The notes under the pieces are model-generated. The model worked only from the letters and a program-made list of their open reading frames with translations, did not search any database and was not told where the DNA came from. A DNA stretch of 64,000 nt from positions 124,001 through 188,000 of the forward strand of contig JAEWJM010000025.1 of the NCBI GenBank assembly GCA_023386585.1, given 5' to 3'. This document shows, piece by piece, positions 17,325 through 26,667 of the stretch (positions are counted from its first letter, which is position 1; each line of letters opens with the position of its first letter). The translations under genes were made by a program, and so were the position numbers. This stretch comes from Bacteroidota bacterium. Lineage in GTDB: Bacteria > Bacteroidota > Bacteroidia > Flavobacteriales > Flavobacteriaceae.

Positions 17325-19805
17325 ATGAAATACCTGTTATGCTTTTTGCTTTGTACTCCGGCGCTTTTTGCGCAGCGGCACATCAGCGGCAGCGTAAAGG
17401 AAGCAGTAACGCATCGGACAATTCCCTATGCGACTATTACGGTCGAAGGCAAAAAAATCCTTGCCGATGAAGATGGGAATTTTTCTTTCGATATTGAAAA
17501 AAGCAGCGATTTCAACGTTTCCTTTTGGCGATTCGAATCCGTTCAGGTAAAAGTTACTGACGCGACTTCCGATTTTACGGTGTTTCTGAAGCGCGTTCCA
17601 AAATCGCTCCGGGGCAAGATCCCAAATCCGGCGACTGCAATTATCGCTGAAGCCATCCGGCGGAGAAACGAAAACGATCCGGAGAAAAAATTAAACTCGT
17701 TTCAATTCAAAGCTTACAACCGGATCGTACTGACGGCAAACCCGGATTCGGTACGTGGCGACATCGACAGTATCAACGTGTCAAAAATTCCGGGCATTCG
17801 GAAAGTTCGTCTCGATTCCACACAATACAAGTTCAAAAAGGCAATCGAAAAGCAGCATTTATTCCTCTCGGAAAAAGTTTCGCGCTACGAATACGATGGC
17901 CAAAGGCTCAAGGAAACCGTCATCGGAACGAAAATGGCCGGATTTCAGCAACCGGTTTACGAGATTATCGGGTTTAACCTGCAATCGTTTTCAACGTATG
18001 ACGACAATTACGAATTGTTCGGGTCGAAATACAACAATCCGATTGCCCCCGATGCGACTAATGATTATGAATATACGCTGATCGATACCACAGAAGTCGC
18101 GGGCCGGAATGCTTATATGATTTTTTTCAGGAACAAGAAATACAGCCGATCTTCCGGGCTTGAAGGCGTACTTTACCTTGACTGCGAAACTTTCGGAATT
18201 GCGAAAGCTTTTATGCGAATACGCGGCGTGCTCAATATCAGCGGCACGCACGAGTTCACCTTTCTTGAGCCGCAAAAGATCTGGTTTCCTTCGAAACGGA
18301 GTTTTCGCATCGTCAAGGGAAATAGCGATGTCGACATACGGATTTTGGGTGAAACCATCCGTTTTGACGCGATAACCGACACGAAAAGCGACAGCCGAAA
18401 GAAGGAAGCGTCGGACTATTCGTATATCTTATCGGAAACCAGCTATAGCGATTTCAAATACGACGTTCCGATGAAAATCACCCATCCGTATATCGCAATT
18501 GAAGTCGGCGACCAAGCCCTTCACCAGCCGGAATCGTTCTGGAACCGTTACCGCAAGGACAGCCTCGACCGACGTGAAAAGCAAACCTATCGCGCTTTGG
18601 ACAGCATTGTGGAACATCAAAAGATAGAGAAAAAGCTCCGACTGGGGCGCAAGATCATCAATGGATATATTCCTTTTGGGCCGGTTGACCTTGACCTCCG
18701 TTACTTGCTGAGCTATAACAATTACGAAGGATTTCGCGTCGGGCTGGGCGGAATCACGAGCGAAAAATTTTCGCAAAAGTTCCGAATTGACGCTTATACG
18801 GCGTACGGAACAAAGGACGGCGGATTTAAATACAACCTGGGAACGGCGGTACGCATCGGGCGGTTCACGTCGACATGGATCGGCGCCTCATATACCGATG
18901 ACGTTCGTGAGATTGCCAGCACATCGTTTGCAATCGACAAGCGCGTGTTTAAGCTTTACGACCCGCGGCCGATCAACGTCAGCACTTTTTACAATCATGT
19001 CACTTCGCGGGCTTATGTTGAAACCCGGTTCATTCCGAAGACCGAAAGCATTTGGCAACTTTCCCAGAGCTGGGTCGAGCCGAAGTTCAATTACTTTTTC
19101 AGGCACAATGGAACCGATTACAGCATTTTCAGGATGACGACCGCATTGGTTTCGGTACAATGGAATCCATTCAGCGACTTCATGCAAACGCCAACCGGGC
19201 GCATCGAAATGGAAAAGCGCTTTCCGAAGTTCACTTTTCAATTTACAAAATCGATCCCGGGATTATTTAAAAACGATTTTGATTTCGGAAAGATCGACTT
19301 TCGCGCTGAATACGAAAAGAAGTTCCTAAACGGACAGCGCTCGTCGGTGTTGGTTGAAGCCGGCTATGCGTTTGGCGACACGCCGCTGACACATCTGTAT
19401 AACACTTCGCCAAACAACCTGACGAAAGATCATTTGCTCCAGCGAATTACGATTGCGGGAAAGAACAGCTTTGAAACTATGTATTTCAATGAATTCTTCT
19501 CGAGTCAGTATATCAAGCTGCAGTTGAAACACGGACTCAAAAAAATGTTGATTTCGCACAAGGTTAAGCCGGTCCTGGTGTTGGTGTCGCGGATGGCTTG
19601 GGGCGACATGAAACATCCGGAGCAGCATATCGGGATTGATTACAAAACCCTGGAAAAAGGATTTTTCGAATCTGGAATCGAATTGAACCAGATTTACAAA
19701 GGTTTCGGGTTGTCCGGTTTTTACAGATACGGACCTTACCAATTGCCAAAATTTGAAGACAACCTTTCGGTAAAAATCAGCTTTATATTGAATTTCGGGT
19801 TGTGA
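17325..19805 (+). CDS. Outer-membrane DUF5686 protein with N-terminal carboxypeptidase-like regulatory domain
   Basis: An 826-residue protein starting with a Sec signal peptide (cleavage likely after ALFAQ). Residues about 20-90 form a CarboxypepD_reg-like beta-sandwich (ISGSVKEAVTHRTIPYATITVEG). DUF5686 follows, and the C-terminal half has the alternating pattern of an outer-membrane beta-barrel, ending in VKISFILNFGL with a terminal hydrophobic residue. Family members are widespread in Bacteroidetes and their function is unknown. It sits alone after the frr terminator and abuts the convergent SMR gene. Confidence 0.85.
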   Translation: MKYLLCFLLCTPALFAQRHISGSVKEAVTHRTIPYATITVEGKKILADEDGNFSFDIEKSSDFNVSFWRFESVQVKVTDATSDFTVFLKRVPKSLRGKIPNPATAIIAEAIRRRNENDPEKKLNSFQFKAYNRIVLTANPDSVRGDIDSINVSKIPGIRKVRLDSTQYKFKKAIEKQHLFLSEKVSRYEYDGQRLKETVIGTKMAGFQQPVYEIIGFNLQSFSTYDDNYELFGSKYNNPIAPDATNDYEYTLIDTTEVAGRNAYMIFFRNKKYSRSSGLEGVLYLDCETFGIAKAFMRIRGVLNISGTHEFTFLEPQKIWFPSKRSFRIVKGNSDVDIRILGETIRFDAITDTKSDSRKKEASDYSYILSETSYSDFKYDVPMKITHPYIAIEVGDQALHQPESFWNRYRKDSLDRREKQTYRALDSIVEHQKIEKKLRLGRKIINGYIPFGPVDLDLRYLLSYNNYEGFRVGLGGITSEKFSQKFRIDAYTAYGTKDGGFKYNLGTAVRIGRFTSTWIGASYTDDVREIASTSFAIDKRVFKLYDPRPINVSTFYNHVTSRAYVETRFIPKTESIWQLSQSWVEPKFNYFFRHNGTDYSIFRMTTALVSVQWNPFSDFMQTPTGRIEMEKRFPKFTFQFTKSIPGLFKNDFDFGKIDFRAEYEKKFLNGQRSSVLVEAGYAFGDTPLTHLYNTSPNNLTKDHLLQRITIAGKNSFETMYFNEFFSSQYIKLQLKHGLKKMLISHKVKPVLVLVSRMAWGDMKHPEQHIGIDYKTLEKGFFESGIELNQIYKGFGLSGFYRYGPYQLPKFEDNLSVKISFILNFGL

Positions 19806-20135
19806 TCAGGAAGCGCTTACGGCTTTCAAACCAACAATCGAAACGATCAGCGTAGTCAGGAAAAATAATCGCCAAAATGTCGCAGGCTCGCGAAAGATAA
19901 AAATCCCAACCAAAACCGTCCCGACAGCGCCAATTCCCGTCCACACGGCGTAAGCGGTTCCAATCGGCAATGTTTGTGTAGCTTTATAAAGCAGCAGCAT
20001 GCTGATGGTCAGGAAAACCAGGAAGCCCAGCATCCAATACAGCCATACCGAGCCGGTCAGGCCTTTCGCTTTGCCGAGGCAGAATGCAAATCCAACCTCA
20101 CAAAAACCCGCGATGATCAACAGCATCCAGTTCAT
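19806..20135 (-). CDS. Small multidrug resistance family exporter (SugE/Gdx-like)
   Basis: A 109-residue protein with four membrane helices. The proton/substrate-binding Glu is E13 in IIAGFCEVGFAFCLG, and the GTAYAVWTGIGAVGTVLVGI motif (residues about 57-76) is typical of the SMR fold. The motif and the lack of a paired partner gene favour a guanidinium-exporter or SugE type over a paired drug pump, but this cannot be settled by eye. It overlaps the antiporter gene by 4 bp as an operon. Confidence 0.82.
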   Translation of the reverse strand: MNWMLLIIAGFCEVGFAFCLGKAKGLTGSVWLYWMLGFLVFLTISMLLLYKATQTLPIGTAYAVWTGIGAVGTVLVGIFIFREPATFWRLFFLTTLIVSIVGLKAVSAS

Positions 20136-22402
20136 GGCCTGATAATTAATACCGACGGAATGTTACTGAGCCAAACGCTCTGCGAGTCAACCAGCCTTTT
20201 CCAACTTTCGAGGCTTACGATCATAATATCCTGGCTGATCAGGAAATCGCGTTTCATTATTCTTTCTTCCATTATGGAAACGTTCGCAGTTCCCTGAGAA
20301 AGTTCGTCAATGCTTTCGGCAATGTCGGCGTTCTTGCTGATCGCATCGTTAGGATCGACAAACGTGATCGCAGAATCGTTGTTCTTTACAAGCCTGCGCG
20401 CGAAATCAATTAGAAATGCATCGCCAGGATTGAAGATCGGAATGAATACGTTCTCTACCTTTTGCAGATTCTTATCAACCAAAATTCCGACGGGCATTTT
20501 GCTTTTGGTAACAATCATTCGCGTACGTTCGTCGAACGGCGAATTTTCAAACAGGCCTTCTTTCCCGGTGAATTTGTCTATAAGCCGGTCAGGGTTGATA
20601 ATTCGCGTTGTATAGCCAAGCAGTTTTCCGAGAATGGTTCCTTCGAAAATCGATTGCCCTAGCCCGATGAGCAGCAAATCGTATTCGCCTTGATTTGCGA
20701 TATCGATAATATCGGCATCAATATCATTTGAAGCTTTAAAGAGCGTAACAATTTTTTGATTCAAGACTTCCGATTCGGCAATCACCGGTTCGAAGCTTTT
20801 CTTTTCGTGATCTTCCAGGTCGAAAGTGTGGATTTCGGCGCTTCGTGCGAGGTGCATTGCGGTAATAAGCGTGTCCTTCGTTTCTTTTCGAACCAGGCTG
20901 TTTGCAAGCCGAAGCAACGCTTTTCCCTTGTCGGAATTCCCGAACGAGACAAGAATTTTGAATGTTTTGCCTGTTTGCTGCACCTCTTCGGGAATAATGG
21001 CGCTCCGCGTTTTAAAGATCAGGTTGATAAGATCCAGTGCCGGGCCGGTCATCAAGGTCGTGAGCAGCGCCATGATAACCATCATGGTAAAAACTTCGGT
21101 CGTTAAGACACCCAGATCGTAACCGATGTTAAGGACGACAAGCTCCATAAGTCCGCGCGTGTTCATCAAAGCGCCAATGGTTAGGCTGTCGCGCCACGAT
21201 TGGCCGGTGAATTTTGCCGCGGCCGCGCTTCCGAAGAACTTTCCGGCAACGGCGACCATTATGATCAATGCGGTAACCTTCAGCAAATAAGGATCGTTGA
21301 TTAGCCCGATCTCAGTCCGAAGGCCGGTGAAAACAAAAAACAACGGCAAGAGAAGTATAACGGCAACATCTTCGACCTTTCCGATAATGATGCTGCGGAA
21401 GCGCGCATTCTCAGGCATGATCGCCCCGGCCATAAATGCCCCGAATAAAGCGTGAATTCCGATGACTTCGCTCGCGTAAGCCGAAATGATGAGTGTCAGA
21501 AAGAAGATCGCAACCACCGGCTTATCGAGGCTTTCGCGGGAATGTTTGAGCTCGCCAACCCTTTTCAGGAACGGCCGCACTACGTTAAGCATAATTATCA
21601 CGTAGGCAATCGCCATCCCGATTATATAAAGCGAGCTAATGAAAGAACCGGCCTTAACAATGGCAATTACTGCAGCCAATATGCACCATGCAGTAATATC
21701 GTCGGCGGCGGCGCAGGTAATGACGATCGTCCCGAGCTTTGTGCGCTGGATGCCGCGTTCCTGAACTATTCTCGCCAATACCGGAAAGGCAGTTATGCTC
21801 ATTGCGATTCCGAGGAAAAGTGCGAAGGATGCAAATTCGACATTGGCGGGTGCGAACCGGTGATAGATAAGATATGCAAGGCCAATTCCCAGTGAAAAAG
21901 GTATGATGATGCTGGCATGACTGATCACAACGGCGTCGTTGGCCTTGTTTTTCAGCGCTTTCAGATCAAGCTCCATTCCGATGACGAACATGAAAAGTAT
22001 CAATCCGATCTGGCTCAGGAACTGAAGGTTTGGCAACGATTCGACCGGGAAAAGCATGTGCGAAAATTCGGGATAAAAATGCCCGACCAGCGATGGCCCG
22101 AGGACAATTCCGGCGATCATTTCACCAATAACGGTTGGTTGTCCAATCTTGCGGAAAAGCCATCCAAAAAACCTCGCTACAAAAATGATCGTCACGATTT
22201 GAGCTAACAAAATGGCCAGCGGATGCTGCAGGTTGTGCGCCATCGACTCGCAAAATTCGGTCCACTGCGGCTTTCCCGGCGGCTTGCTAATAATGTTTCG
22301 GCCTGCTTCCAGCAATTTGCCGCGTTCGAGGATAAGGTAAACGATGACCGAGAAGCTACCCGTTACCAAAATGTAAAAGATGGAATTCCTAAGATTCTTC
22401 AT
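20132..22402 (-). CDS. CPA2-type cation/proton antiporter with C-terminal USP-like domains
   Basis: A 756-residue inner-membrane protein. After an N-terminal anchor (residues about 8-25), residues about 55-450 contain a Na+/H+ exchanger domain with about 12 helices, including RKIGQPTVIGEMIAGIVLGPSLVG and ARIVQERGIQRTKLGTIVITCAAADDITAW. The last 290 residues are soluble and look like paired universal-stress-protein modules (TFKILVSFGNSDKGKALLRLA). The motif is closest to Kef/NapA-type K+ or Na+ antiporters. It is upstream of and overlapping the SMR gene. Confidence 0.86.
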   Translation of the reverse strand: MKNLRNSIFYILVTGSFSVIVYLILERGKLLEAGRNIISKPPGKPQWTEFCESMAHNLQHPLAILLAQIVTIIFVARFFGWLFRKIGQPTVIGEMIAGIVLGPSLVGHFYPEFSHMLFPVESLPNLQFLSQIGLILFMFVIGMELDLKALKNKANDAVVISHASIIIPFSLGIGLAYLIYHRFAPANVEFASFALFLGIAMSITAFPVLARIVQERGIQRTKLGTIVITCAAADDITAWCILAAVIAIVKAGSFISSLYIIGMAIAYVIIMLNVVRPFLKRVGELKHSRESLDKPVVAIFFLTLIISAYASEVIGIHALFGAFMAGAIMPENARFRSIIIGKVEDVAVILLLPLFFVFTGLRTEIGLINDPYLLKVTALIIMVAVAGKFFGSAAAAKFTGQSWRDSLTIGALMNTRGLMELVVLNIGYDLGVLTTEVFTMMVIMALLTTLMTGPALDLINLIFKTRSAIIPEEVQQTGKTFKILVSFGNSDKGKALLRLANSLVRKETKDTLITAMHLARSAEIHTFDLEDHEKKSFEPVIAESEVLNQKIVTLFKASNDIDADIIDIANQGEYDLLLIGLGQSIFEGTILGKLLGYTTRIINPDRLIDKFTGKEGLFENSPFDERTRMIVTKSKMPVGILVDKNLQKVENVFIPIFNPGDAFLIDFARRLVKNNDSAITFVDPNDAISKNADIAESIDELSQGTANVSIMEERIMKRDFLISQDIMIVSLESWKRLVDSQSVWLSNIPSVLIIRP

Positions 22403-22439
22403 TATAAAAAGTAGCTATTGTCCTGCAAAGTTGGCGGGT

Positions 22440-22447
22440 CAAATATA
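22440..22447 (-). promoter_or_regulatory. -7 element for the CPA2 antiporter operon
   Basis: Minus-strand TATATTTG, a perfect TAnnTTTG match, 37 bp before the ATG. A nearer CAACTTTG is a weaker alternative. Confidence 0.45.
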
Positions 22448-22560
22448 TAAAATACAAGTGTACGGCAGAGAGATGGGCGAAATTAAAAGAAGAAACAAAA
22501 ATGTTCGTTCACAGTACAACAAAATCGCCTCAGAACGTCCCAAAATAGTAGCTGATTCGC

Positions 22561-22568
22561 TACCTTTG
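22561..22568 (+). promoter_or_regulatory. -7 element for the MMPL gene
   Basis: TACCTTTG, a perfect TAnnTTTG match, 18 bp before the ATG at 22587. Confidence 0.55.
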
Positions 22569-22586
22569 CGCCCGTAAAATCTCACG

Positions 22587-24965
22587 ATGGCGAAGGGTTT
22601 CAGTCTCGGATTTTGGGAAGCGGTTGCAAGGATCATCCTCAAGAACCGAATTTTCATTCTGGGAATCATTGCGGTACTCACAATTTTCCTTGGTTTCCAA
22701 TGGAAAAACCTCCGCATGACGTATAGCGAAGCGAACCTGCTTCCGCAGCAACACATTGCGAACCGCGAATACAGGGAATTCCTTTCGAAGTTTGGCGAAG
22801 AAGGCAACCTGATCGTAATCGGGGTAAAAGACGATGCCTTTTTTACGCCAAAAGCGTATTCGGCGTGGAATGAACTGATGAGCGGACTCAAAAACAGCCG
22901 TGAAATCGACCTTGTCGTGTCGCTCAACGATCTGAAAAAACTGGAAAAGGACACCGTTGCCCAGAAGTTCAGCATGGTGCCGCTGATCGACCAGCAGAAA
23001 ACATCCGATGAAGCGTACTTAAAGAAAATCAAGACCGAGCTGTTTGAAAAGCTGCCCTTTTACCAGGGATTGCTTTTTAGTAAGGAGTCAGGAAGCATCC
23101 GCTCGGCGGTTTATCTGAACAAGAAAATCGTCAATACCGAGGCCCGAAAGACTTTCATAATCAACAACCTGCTTCCGAAGATCGACAAGTTTGAAAAAAC
23201 AACAAACATCGATCTCAAGGTTTCGGGAATGCCGTATATCAGGACGATCAATGCCGAGGACATGAAGGGTGAGATCGGACTCTTCATCGGTGCGGCGCTA
23301 CTAACGGTTTCGGTTATTTTCTTTTTCTTCTTCCGCTCCTACCGTGCGACGTTTATTTCAATTTGCATTCTTCTCGTTGGCGTTGTCTGGTCGTTCGGAA
23401 CGCTGGGCCTTTTCCACTATAAGATCACGATATTGACCGCGATCATTCCGCCGCTGATCATCGTGATCGGAATAACAAATTGCATTTTCCTGATCAATAA
23501 ATACCAACAGGAAATAAAGATCCATAACAACCAGGCGAAGGCATTGCAGCGCGTGATCTCAAAAATTGGCGTTTCGACGCTTATGACCAACATGACCACC
23601 GCCATGGGATTTGCGACGTTCATGATTACCGGAAATGACCTGTTATTCGAATTTGGTCTCGTGACATCGCTGAATGTGATTTCTGTTTACCTGCTGACGC
23701 TGGCTGTAGTACCGATTGTGTACAGCTTTATGTCGGTTCCCAAGGAAAAGCACTTGTACCATCTCAGCCGGAATTACATTTCGTCGCTGCTCGATTGGGT
23801 CCAAAATACTGTCAGATACCGGCGAAGCGTAATTTATACGATTTACGGGTTGCTGCTCGTATTTAGCGTGATTGGGATTTCGCGGATGAAGATTTCCGGA
23901 AGCCTTATCGGGGAAATGCCTAAGTCGGCTGCCTTCTTTAAAGACATTTTATTTTTCGAGAAGGAATTCAACGGAGTGATGCCGCTTGAGATCATGATCC
24001 ATTCGAAGAAAGGAAAAGTGGTCACGCCGAAGACCATCGCGAAAATGGAGGAACTTCAGCAGACCATTTCCAAAATTCCGGAGCTGTCCGATCCGGTTTC
24101 GAGCGTCAATTTCGCAAAATACCTTAACCAGGCTTACTACAACGGAAATCCGGATTTCTACCGGCTGCCAACGACCCAGGAGCAGACATTCGTACTGTCG
24201 TATGCCAAGAGCATGCTTAAAAGCAAAGGCAAAGGCGACAACCTGATGAAAAGTTATGTTGACAGCACCGGCCACTACGCGCGGATAACGACCTTTATGA
24301 AAGATATCGGTACCGATAAAATGGCGCTGATCGAAAAAAAGCTGCACGACCGGATAAAGACAATTTTCCCGGCTGATCGGTATGAAGTTACGCTGACGGG
24401 AAAAGCGCTGGTTTTTCAGAAGGGCACATCGTATTTGGTGGACAACCTGATCGAGTCGCTGGTTTTCGCGATCTTCATGATCGCGGCGCTGATGCTATAT
24501 ATGTTCCGCTCGCTGAAGATGATCCTGACTTCGGTCATTACGAACATCTTGCCGCTTTGCATCACTTCAGGCCTGATGGGCTACCTCGAAATTCCGCTGA
24601 AGCCATCGACGATCCTCGTGTTTAGTATTGCTTTTGGGATTTCGGTCGACAACGCAATCCAGTTTATGGCAAAATACCGGCACGATTTGATAGCCAACAA
24701 CGGTAAAGTCAGGAAGTCGGTGATGAGCGCCATCAGGGAAACCGGAATAAGTACGTTTTACACATCGGTTGTGCTGATCTTCGGGTTTGCAACCTTCACG
24801 CTCTCGAGCTTTGGCGGAACGATCGCCTTGGGCGGACTCATATCAGGAACGTTGCTTTTTGCGATGTTCGCGAATTTGCTAGTGCTTCCGTCGCTGGTGC
24901 TGACTTTTGAAAAGAAGCGTCTTTCCAAGGAAGAGCTGGTTAACGACGAAATTATCGTGGATTGA
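22587..24965 (+). CDS. RND/MMPL-family exporter
   Basis: A 792-residue inner-membrane protein with the RND duplicated layout: one N-terminal helix (IFILGIIAVLTIFLGF), a periplasmic loop, five helices from about residue 230, a sixth near 410, a second periplasmic loop and five C-terminal helices. The Asp-containing helix LVFSIAFGISVDNAIQFMAKY (about residue 690) and the matching first-half segment ITNCIFLINKYQQE place it in the MMPL/SSD-like class rather than the AcrB class. The substrate is unknown; lipids are common for the family. It is a single-gene unit. Confidence 0.85.
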   Translation: MAKGFSLGFWEAVARIILKNRIFILGIIAVLTIFLGFQWKNLRMTYSEANLLPQQHIANREYREFLSKFGEEGNLIVIGVKDDAFFTPKAYSAWNELMSGLKNSREIDLVVSLNDLKKLEKDTVAQKFSMVPLIDQQKTSDEAYLKKIKTELFEKLPFYQGLLFSKESGSIRSAVYLNKKIVNTEARKTFIINNLLPKIDKFEKTTNIDLKVSGMPYIRTINAEDMKGEIGLFIGAALLTVSVIFFFFFRSYRATFISICILLVGVVWSFGTLGLFHYKITILTAIIPPLIIVIGITNCIFLINKYQQEIKIHNNQAKALQRVISKIGVSTLMTNMTTAMGFATFMITGNDLLFEFGLVTSLNVISVYLLTLAVVPIVYSFMSVPKEKHLYHLSRNYISSLLDWVQNTVRYRRSVIYTIYGLLLVFSVIGISRMKISGSLIGEMPKSAAFFKDILFFEKEFNGVMPLEIMIHSKKGKVVTPKTIAKMEELQQTISKIPELSDPVSSVNFAKYLNQAYYNGNPDFYRLPTTQEQTFVLSYAKSMLKSKGKGDNLMKSYVDSTGHYARITTFMKDIGTDKMALIEKKLHDRIKTIFPADRYEVTLTGKALVFQKGTSYLVDNLIESLVFAIFMIAALMLYMFRSLKMILTSVITNILPLCITSGLMGYLEIPLKPSTILVFSIAFGISVDNAIQFMAKYRHDLIANNGKVRKSVMSAIRETGISTFYTSVVLIFGFATFTLSSFGGTIALGGLISGTLLFAMFANLLVLPSLVLTFEKKRLSKEELVNDEIIVD

Positions 24966-25001
24966 CCGCGTTAGGGATAGCAGCGGAAATTTTTTGTGGC
25001 A

Positions 25002-25034
25002 AAACCTCAAAGGTTTTGAAAACCTTTGAGGTTT
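25002..25034. repeat. Perfect 33-bp palindromic element
   Basis: Perfect 16-bp arms (25002-25017 and 25019-25034) built on AAACCTCAAAGG, around one base. It lies in the 181-bp gap before asnS, 37 bp after the MMPL stop. It lacks the GC-rich stem of a classical terminator and resembles a short intergenic repeat of flavobacteria. Confidence 0.8.
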
Positions 25035-25116
25035 AACAAAAGATTGAAGCGAATAGCCCGGCCCGGGCAGTGCGCAGGACGGTGCGAAAAGGCAACGCCC
25101 AAAACACCTGAATAAT

Positions 25117-25124
25117 TATATTTG
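25117..25124 (+). promoter_or_regulatory. -7 element for asnS
   Basis: TATATTTG, a perfect TAnnTTTG match, 22 bp before the asnS ATG. Confidence 0.6.
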
Positions 25125-25146
25125 CATTTAAAATTCCATCAAGGAA

Positions 25147-26580
25147 ATGAAACACACGAAGATAAAAGAGCTTTTGACTGCCGATTCGCCGCGTGGCGAA
25201 GTGACCGTAAAAGGTTGGGTACGCACTTTCCGCAACAGCCAGTTTGTAGCGCTGAACGACGGATCGACGATCAATAACATTCAGTGCGTAGTGGATTTTG
25301 AAAATACTCCCGAAGAAAAGCTGAAGCGCATCACGACCGGGGCGGCGCTTGTGATGACCGGTGAACATGTTGAAAGCAAGGGCGCGGGACAAAAATATGA
25401 AATCCAGGTTGCAGCCTTTGAAATCCTCGGCGATTCCGACCCGGAAAAATTCCCGATGCAGCCTAAAAAACACTCGCTTGAATTCCTTCGTGAGAATGCG
25501 CACCTACGCGTGAGGACGAATGCTTTTGGCGCGATCATGCGCGTGCGCTCCGTTTTGTCGTTTGCCGTGCATAAATATTTTCAGGACAAAGGATTTGTCT
25601 ACGTCAATACGCCTGTGATTACCGGTGCCGATGCAGAAGGCGCGGGCGAAATGTTCCAGGTGACGGCGCTTCCGCTGGATAAACTGCCAAAAACTGACGA
25701 CGGCGCAATCAACTACCGCGAAGATTTCTTTGAAAAACATACGAACCTGACCGTTTCGGGCCAACTTGAAGCCGAAACTTATGCAATGGCACTTGGCCAG
25801 GTTTATACTTTCGGACCAACATTCCGGGCCGAGAATTCAAATACATCACGGCATCTTGCCGAGTTTTGGATGATTGAGCCGGAAGTCGCATTCAACGATC
25901 TTGATGACAACATGGACCTCGCCGAGGATTTCATCCGGTATGTGGTGAAATACGCGTTGGACAATTGTGCCGACGACCTGAAGTTCCTCGAGTCGCGCCT
26001 CATTGATGAAGAGAAGTCGAAACCACAGGCGGAGCGTAGTGAAATGACCCTTCTGGAGAAACTGAATTTCGTACTTGAAAACAATTTCAAACGGGTTTCC
26101 TATACCGAAGCGATCGACATACTTAGGAACTCAAAGCCAAACAAAAACAAGAAGTTCCAATTCGCAATCGACGAATGGGGCGCAGACCTCCAAAGCGAGC
26201 ACGAGCGTTTCCTGGTGGAGAAGCATTTTAAATGTCCGGTGATTCTTTACGACTATCCGGCCAACATCAAGGCGTTCTACATGCGGTTGAATGAAGACGG
26301 AAAAACGGTCCGGGCAATGGATATTTTATTTCCGGGAATCGGTGAAATCGTAGGCGGATCGCAGCGTGAAGAGCGTTACGACGTGCTCGTTGAAAAAATG
26401 CAAAAACTCGGAATCGACGAAAAAGAACTTTGGTGGTATCTCGATACGCGGCGCTTCGGAACGGCTGTGCATTCGGGCTTCGGCCTCGGATTTGAGCGAC
26501 TCGTTCTTTTCGTGACCGGAATGGGCAACATCCGCGACGTAATTCCGTTTCCGCGTACACCGGGCAATGCGGAGTTCTAA
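25147..26580 (+). CDS. asnS: Asparaginyl-tRNA synthetase
   Basis: A 477-residue class IIb synthetase. The N-terminal OB-fold anticodon-binding domain (VTVKGWVRTFRNSQFVALNDGS, residues about 18-39) is followed by a catalytic domain with motif 2 (TFRAENSNTSRHLAEFWMIEPE) and motif 3 (GFGLGFERLVLFVTGMGNI). The AsnRS subclass rather than AspRS is supported by overall length and the AENSNTSRHLAEFWM signature. It is a single gene. Confidence 0.96.
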   Translation: MKHTKIKELLTADSPRGEVTVKGWVRTFRNSQFVALNDGSTINNIQCVVDFENTPEEKLKRITTGAALVMTGEHVESKGAGQKYEIQVAAFEILGDSDPEKFPMQPKKHSLEFLRENAHLRVRTNAFGAIMRVRSVLSFAVHKYFQDKGFVYVNTPVITGADAEGAGEMFQVTALPLDKLPKTDDGAINYREDFFEKHTNLTVSGQLEAETYAMALGQVYTFGPTFRAENSNTSRHLAEFWMIEPEVAFNDLDDNMDLAEDFIRYVVKYALDNCADDLKFLESRLIDEEKSKPQAERSEMTLLEKLNFVLENNFKRVSYTEAIDILRNSKPNKNKKFQFAIDEWGADLQSEHERFLVEKHFKCPVILYDYPANIKAFYMRLNEDGKTVRAMDILFPGIGEIVGGSQREERYDVLVEKMQKLGIDEKELWWYLDTRRFGTAVHSGFGLGFERLVLFVTGMGNIRDVIPFPRTPGNAEF

Positions 26581-26595
26581 TATTGGTTAAAGTTT

Positions 26596-26644
26596 AAGGT
26601 TTAAAGTTTGCAAAACCACGCAACAACTTTTAACTTTAAACCTT
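26596..26644. repeat. Inverted repeat between asnS and rpoN
   Basis: Thirteen-bp arms (26596-26608 and 26632-26644, AAGGTTTAAAGTT type) around 23 bp, within 87 bp composed mostly of TTTAAAG/AACTTTAAACC words. It may be a repeat or a weak terminator. Confidence 0.55.
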
Positions 26645-26667
26645 GAATTTTAAACCAGATTGTCCGA

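Noticed and set aside
22439..23032. A 197-residue minus-strand reading frame over the MMPL start
   Set aside because: It lies opposite the N-terminal part of a clear exporter gene and the predicted protein has no recognisable domain or start signal. It is an antisense shadow.
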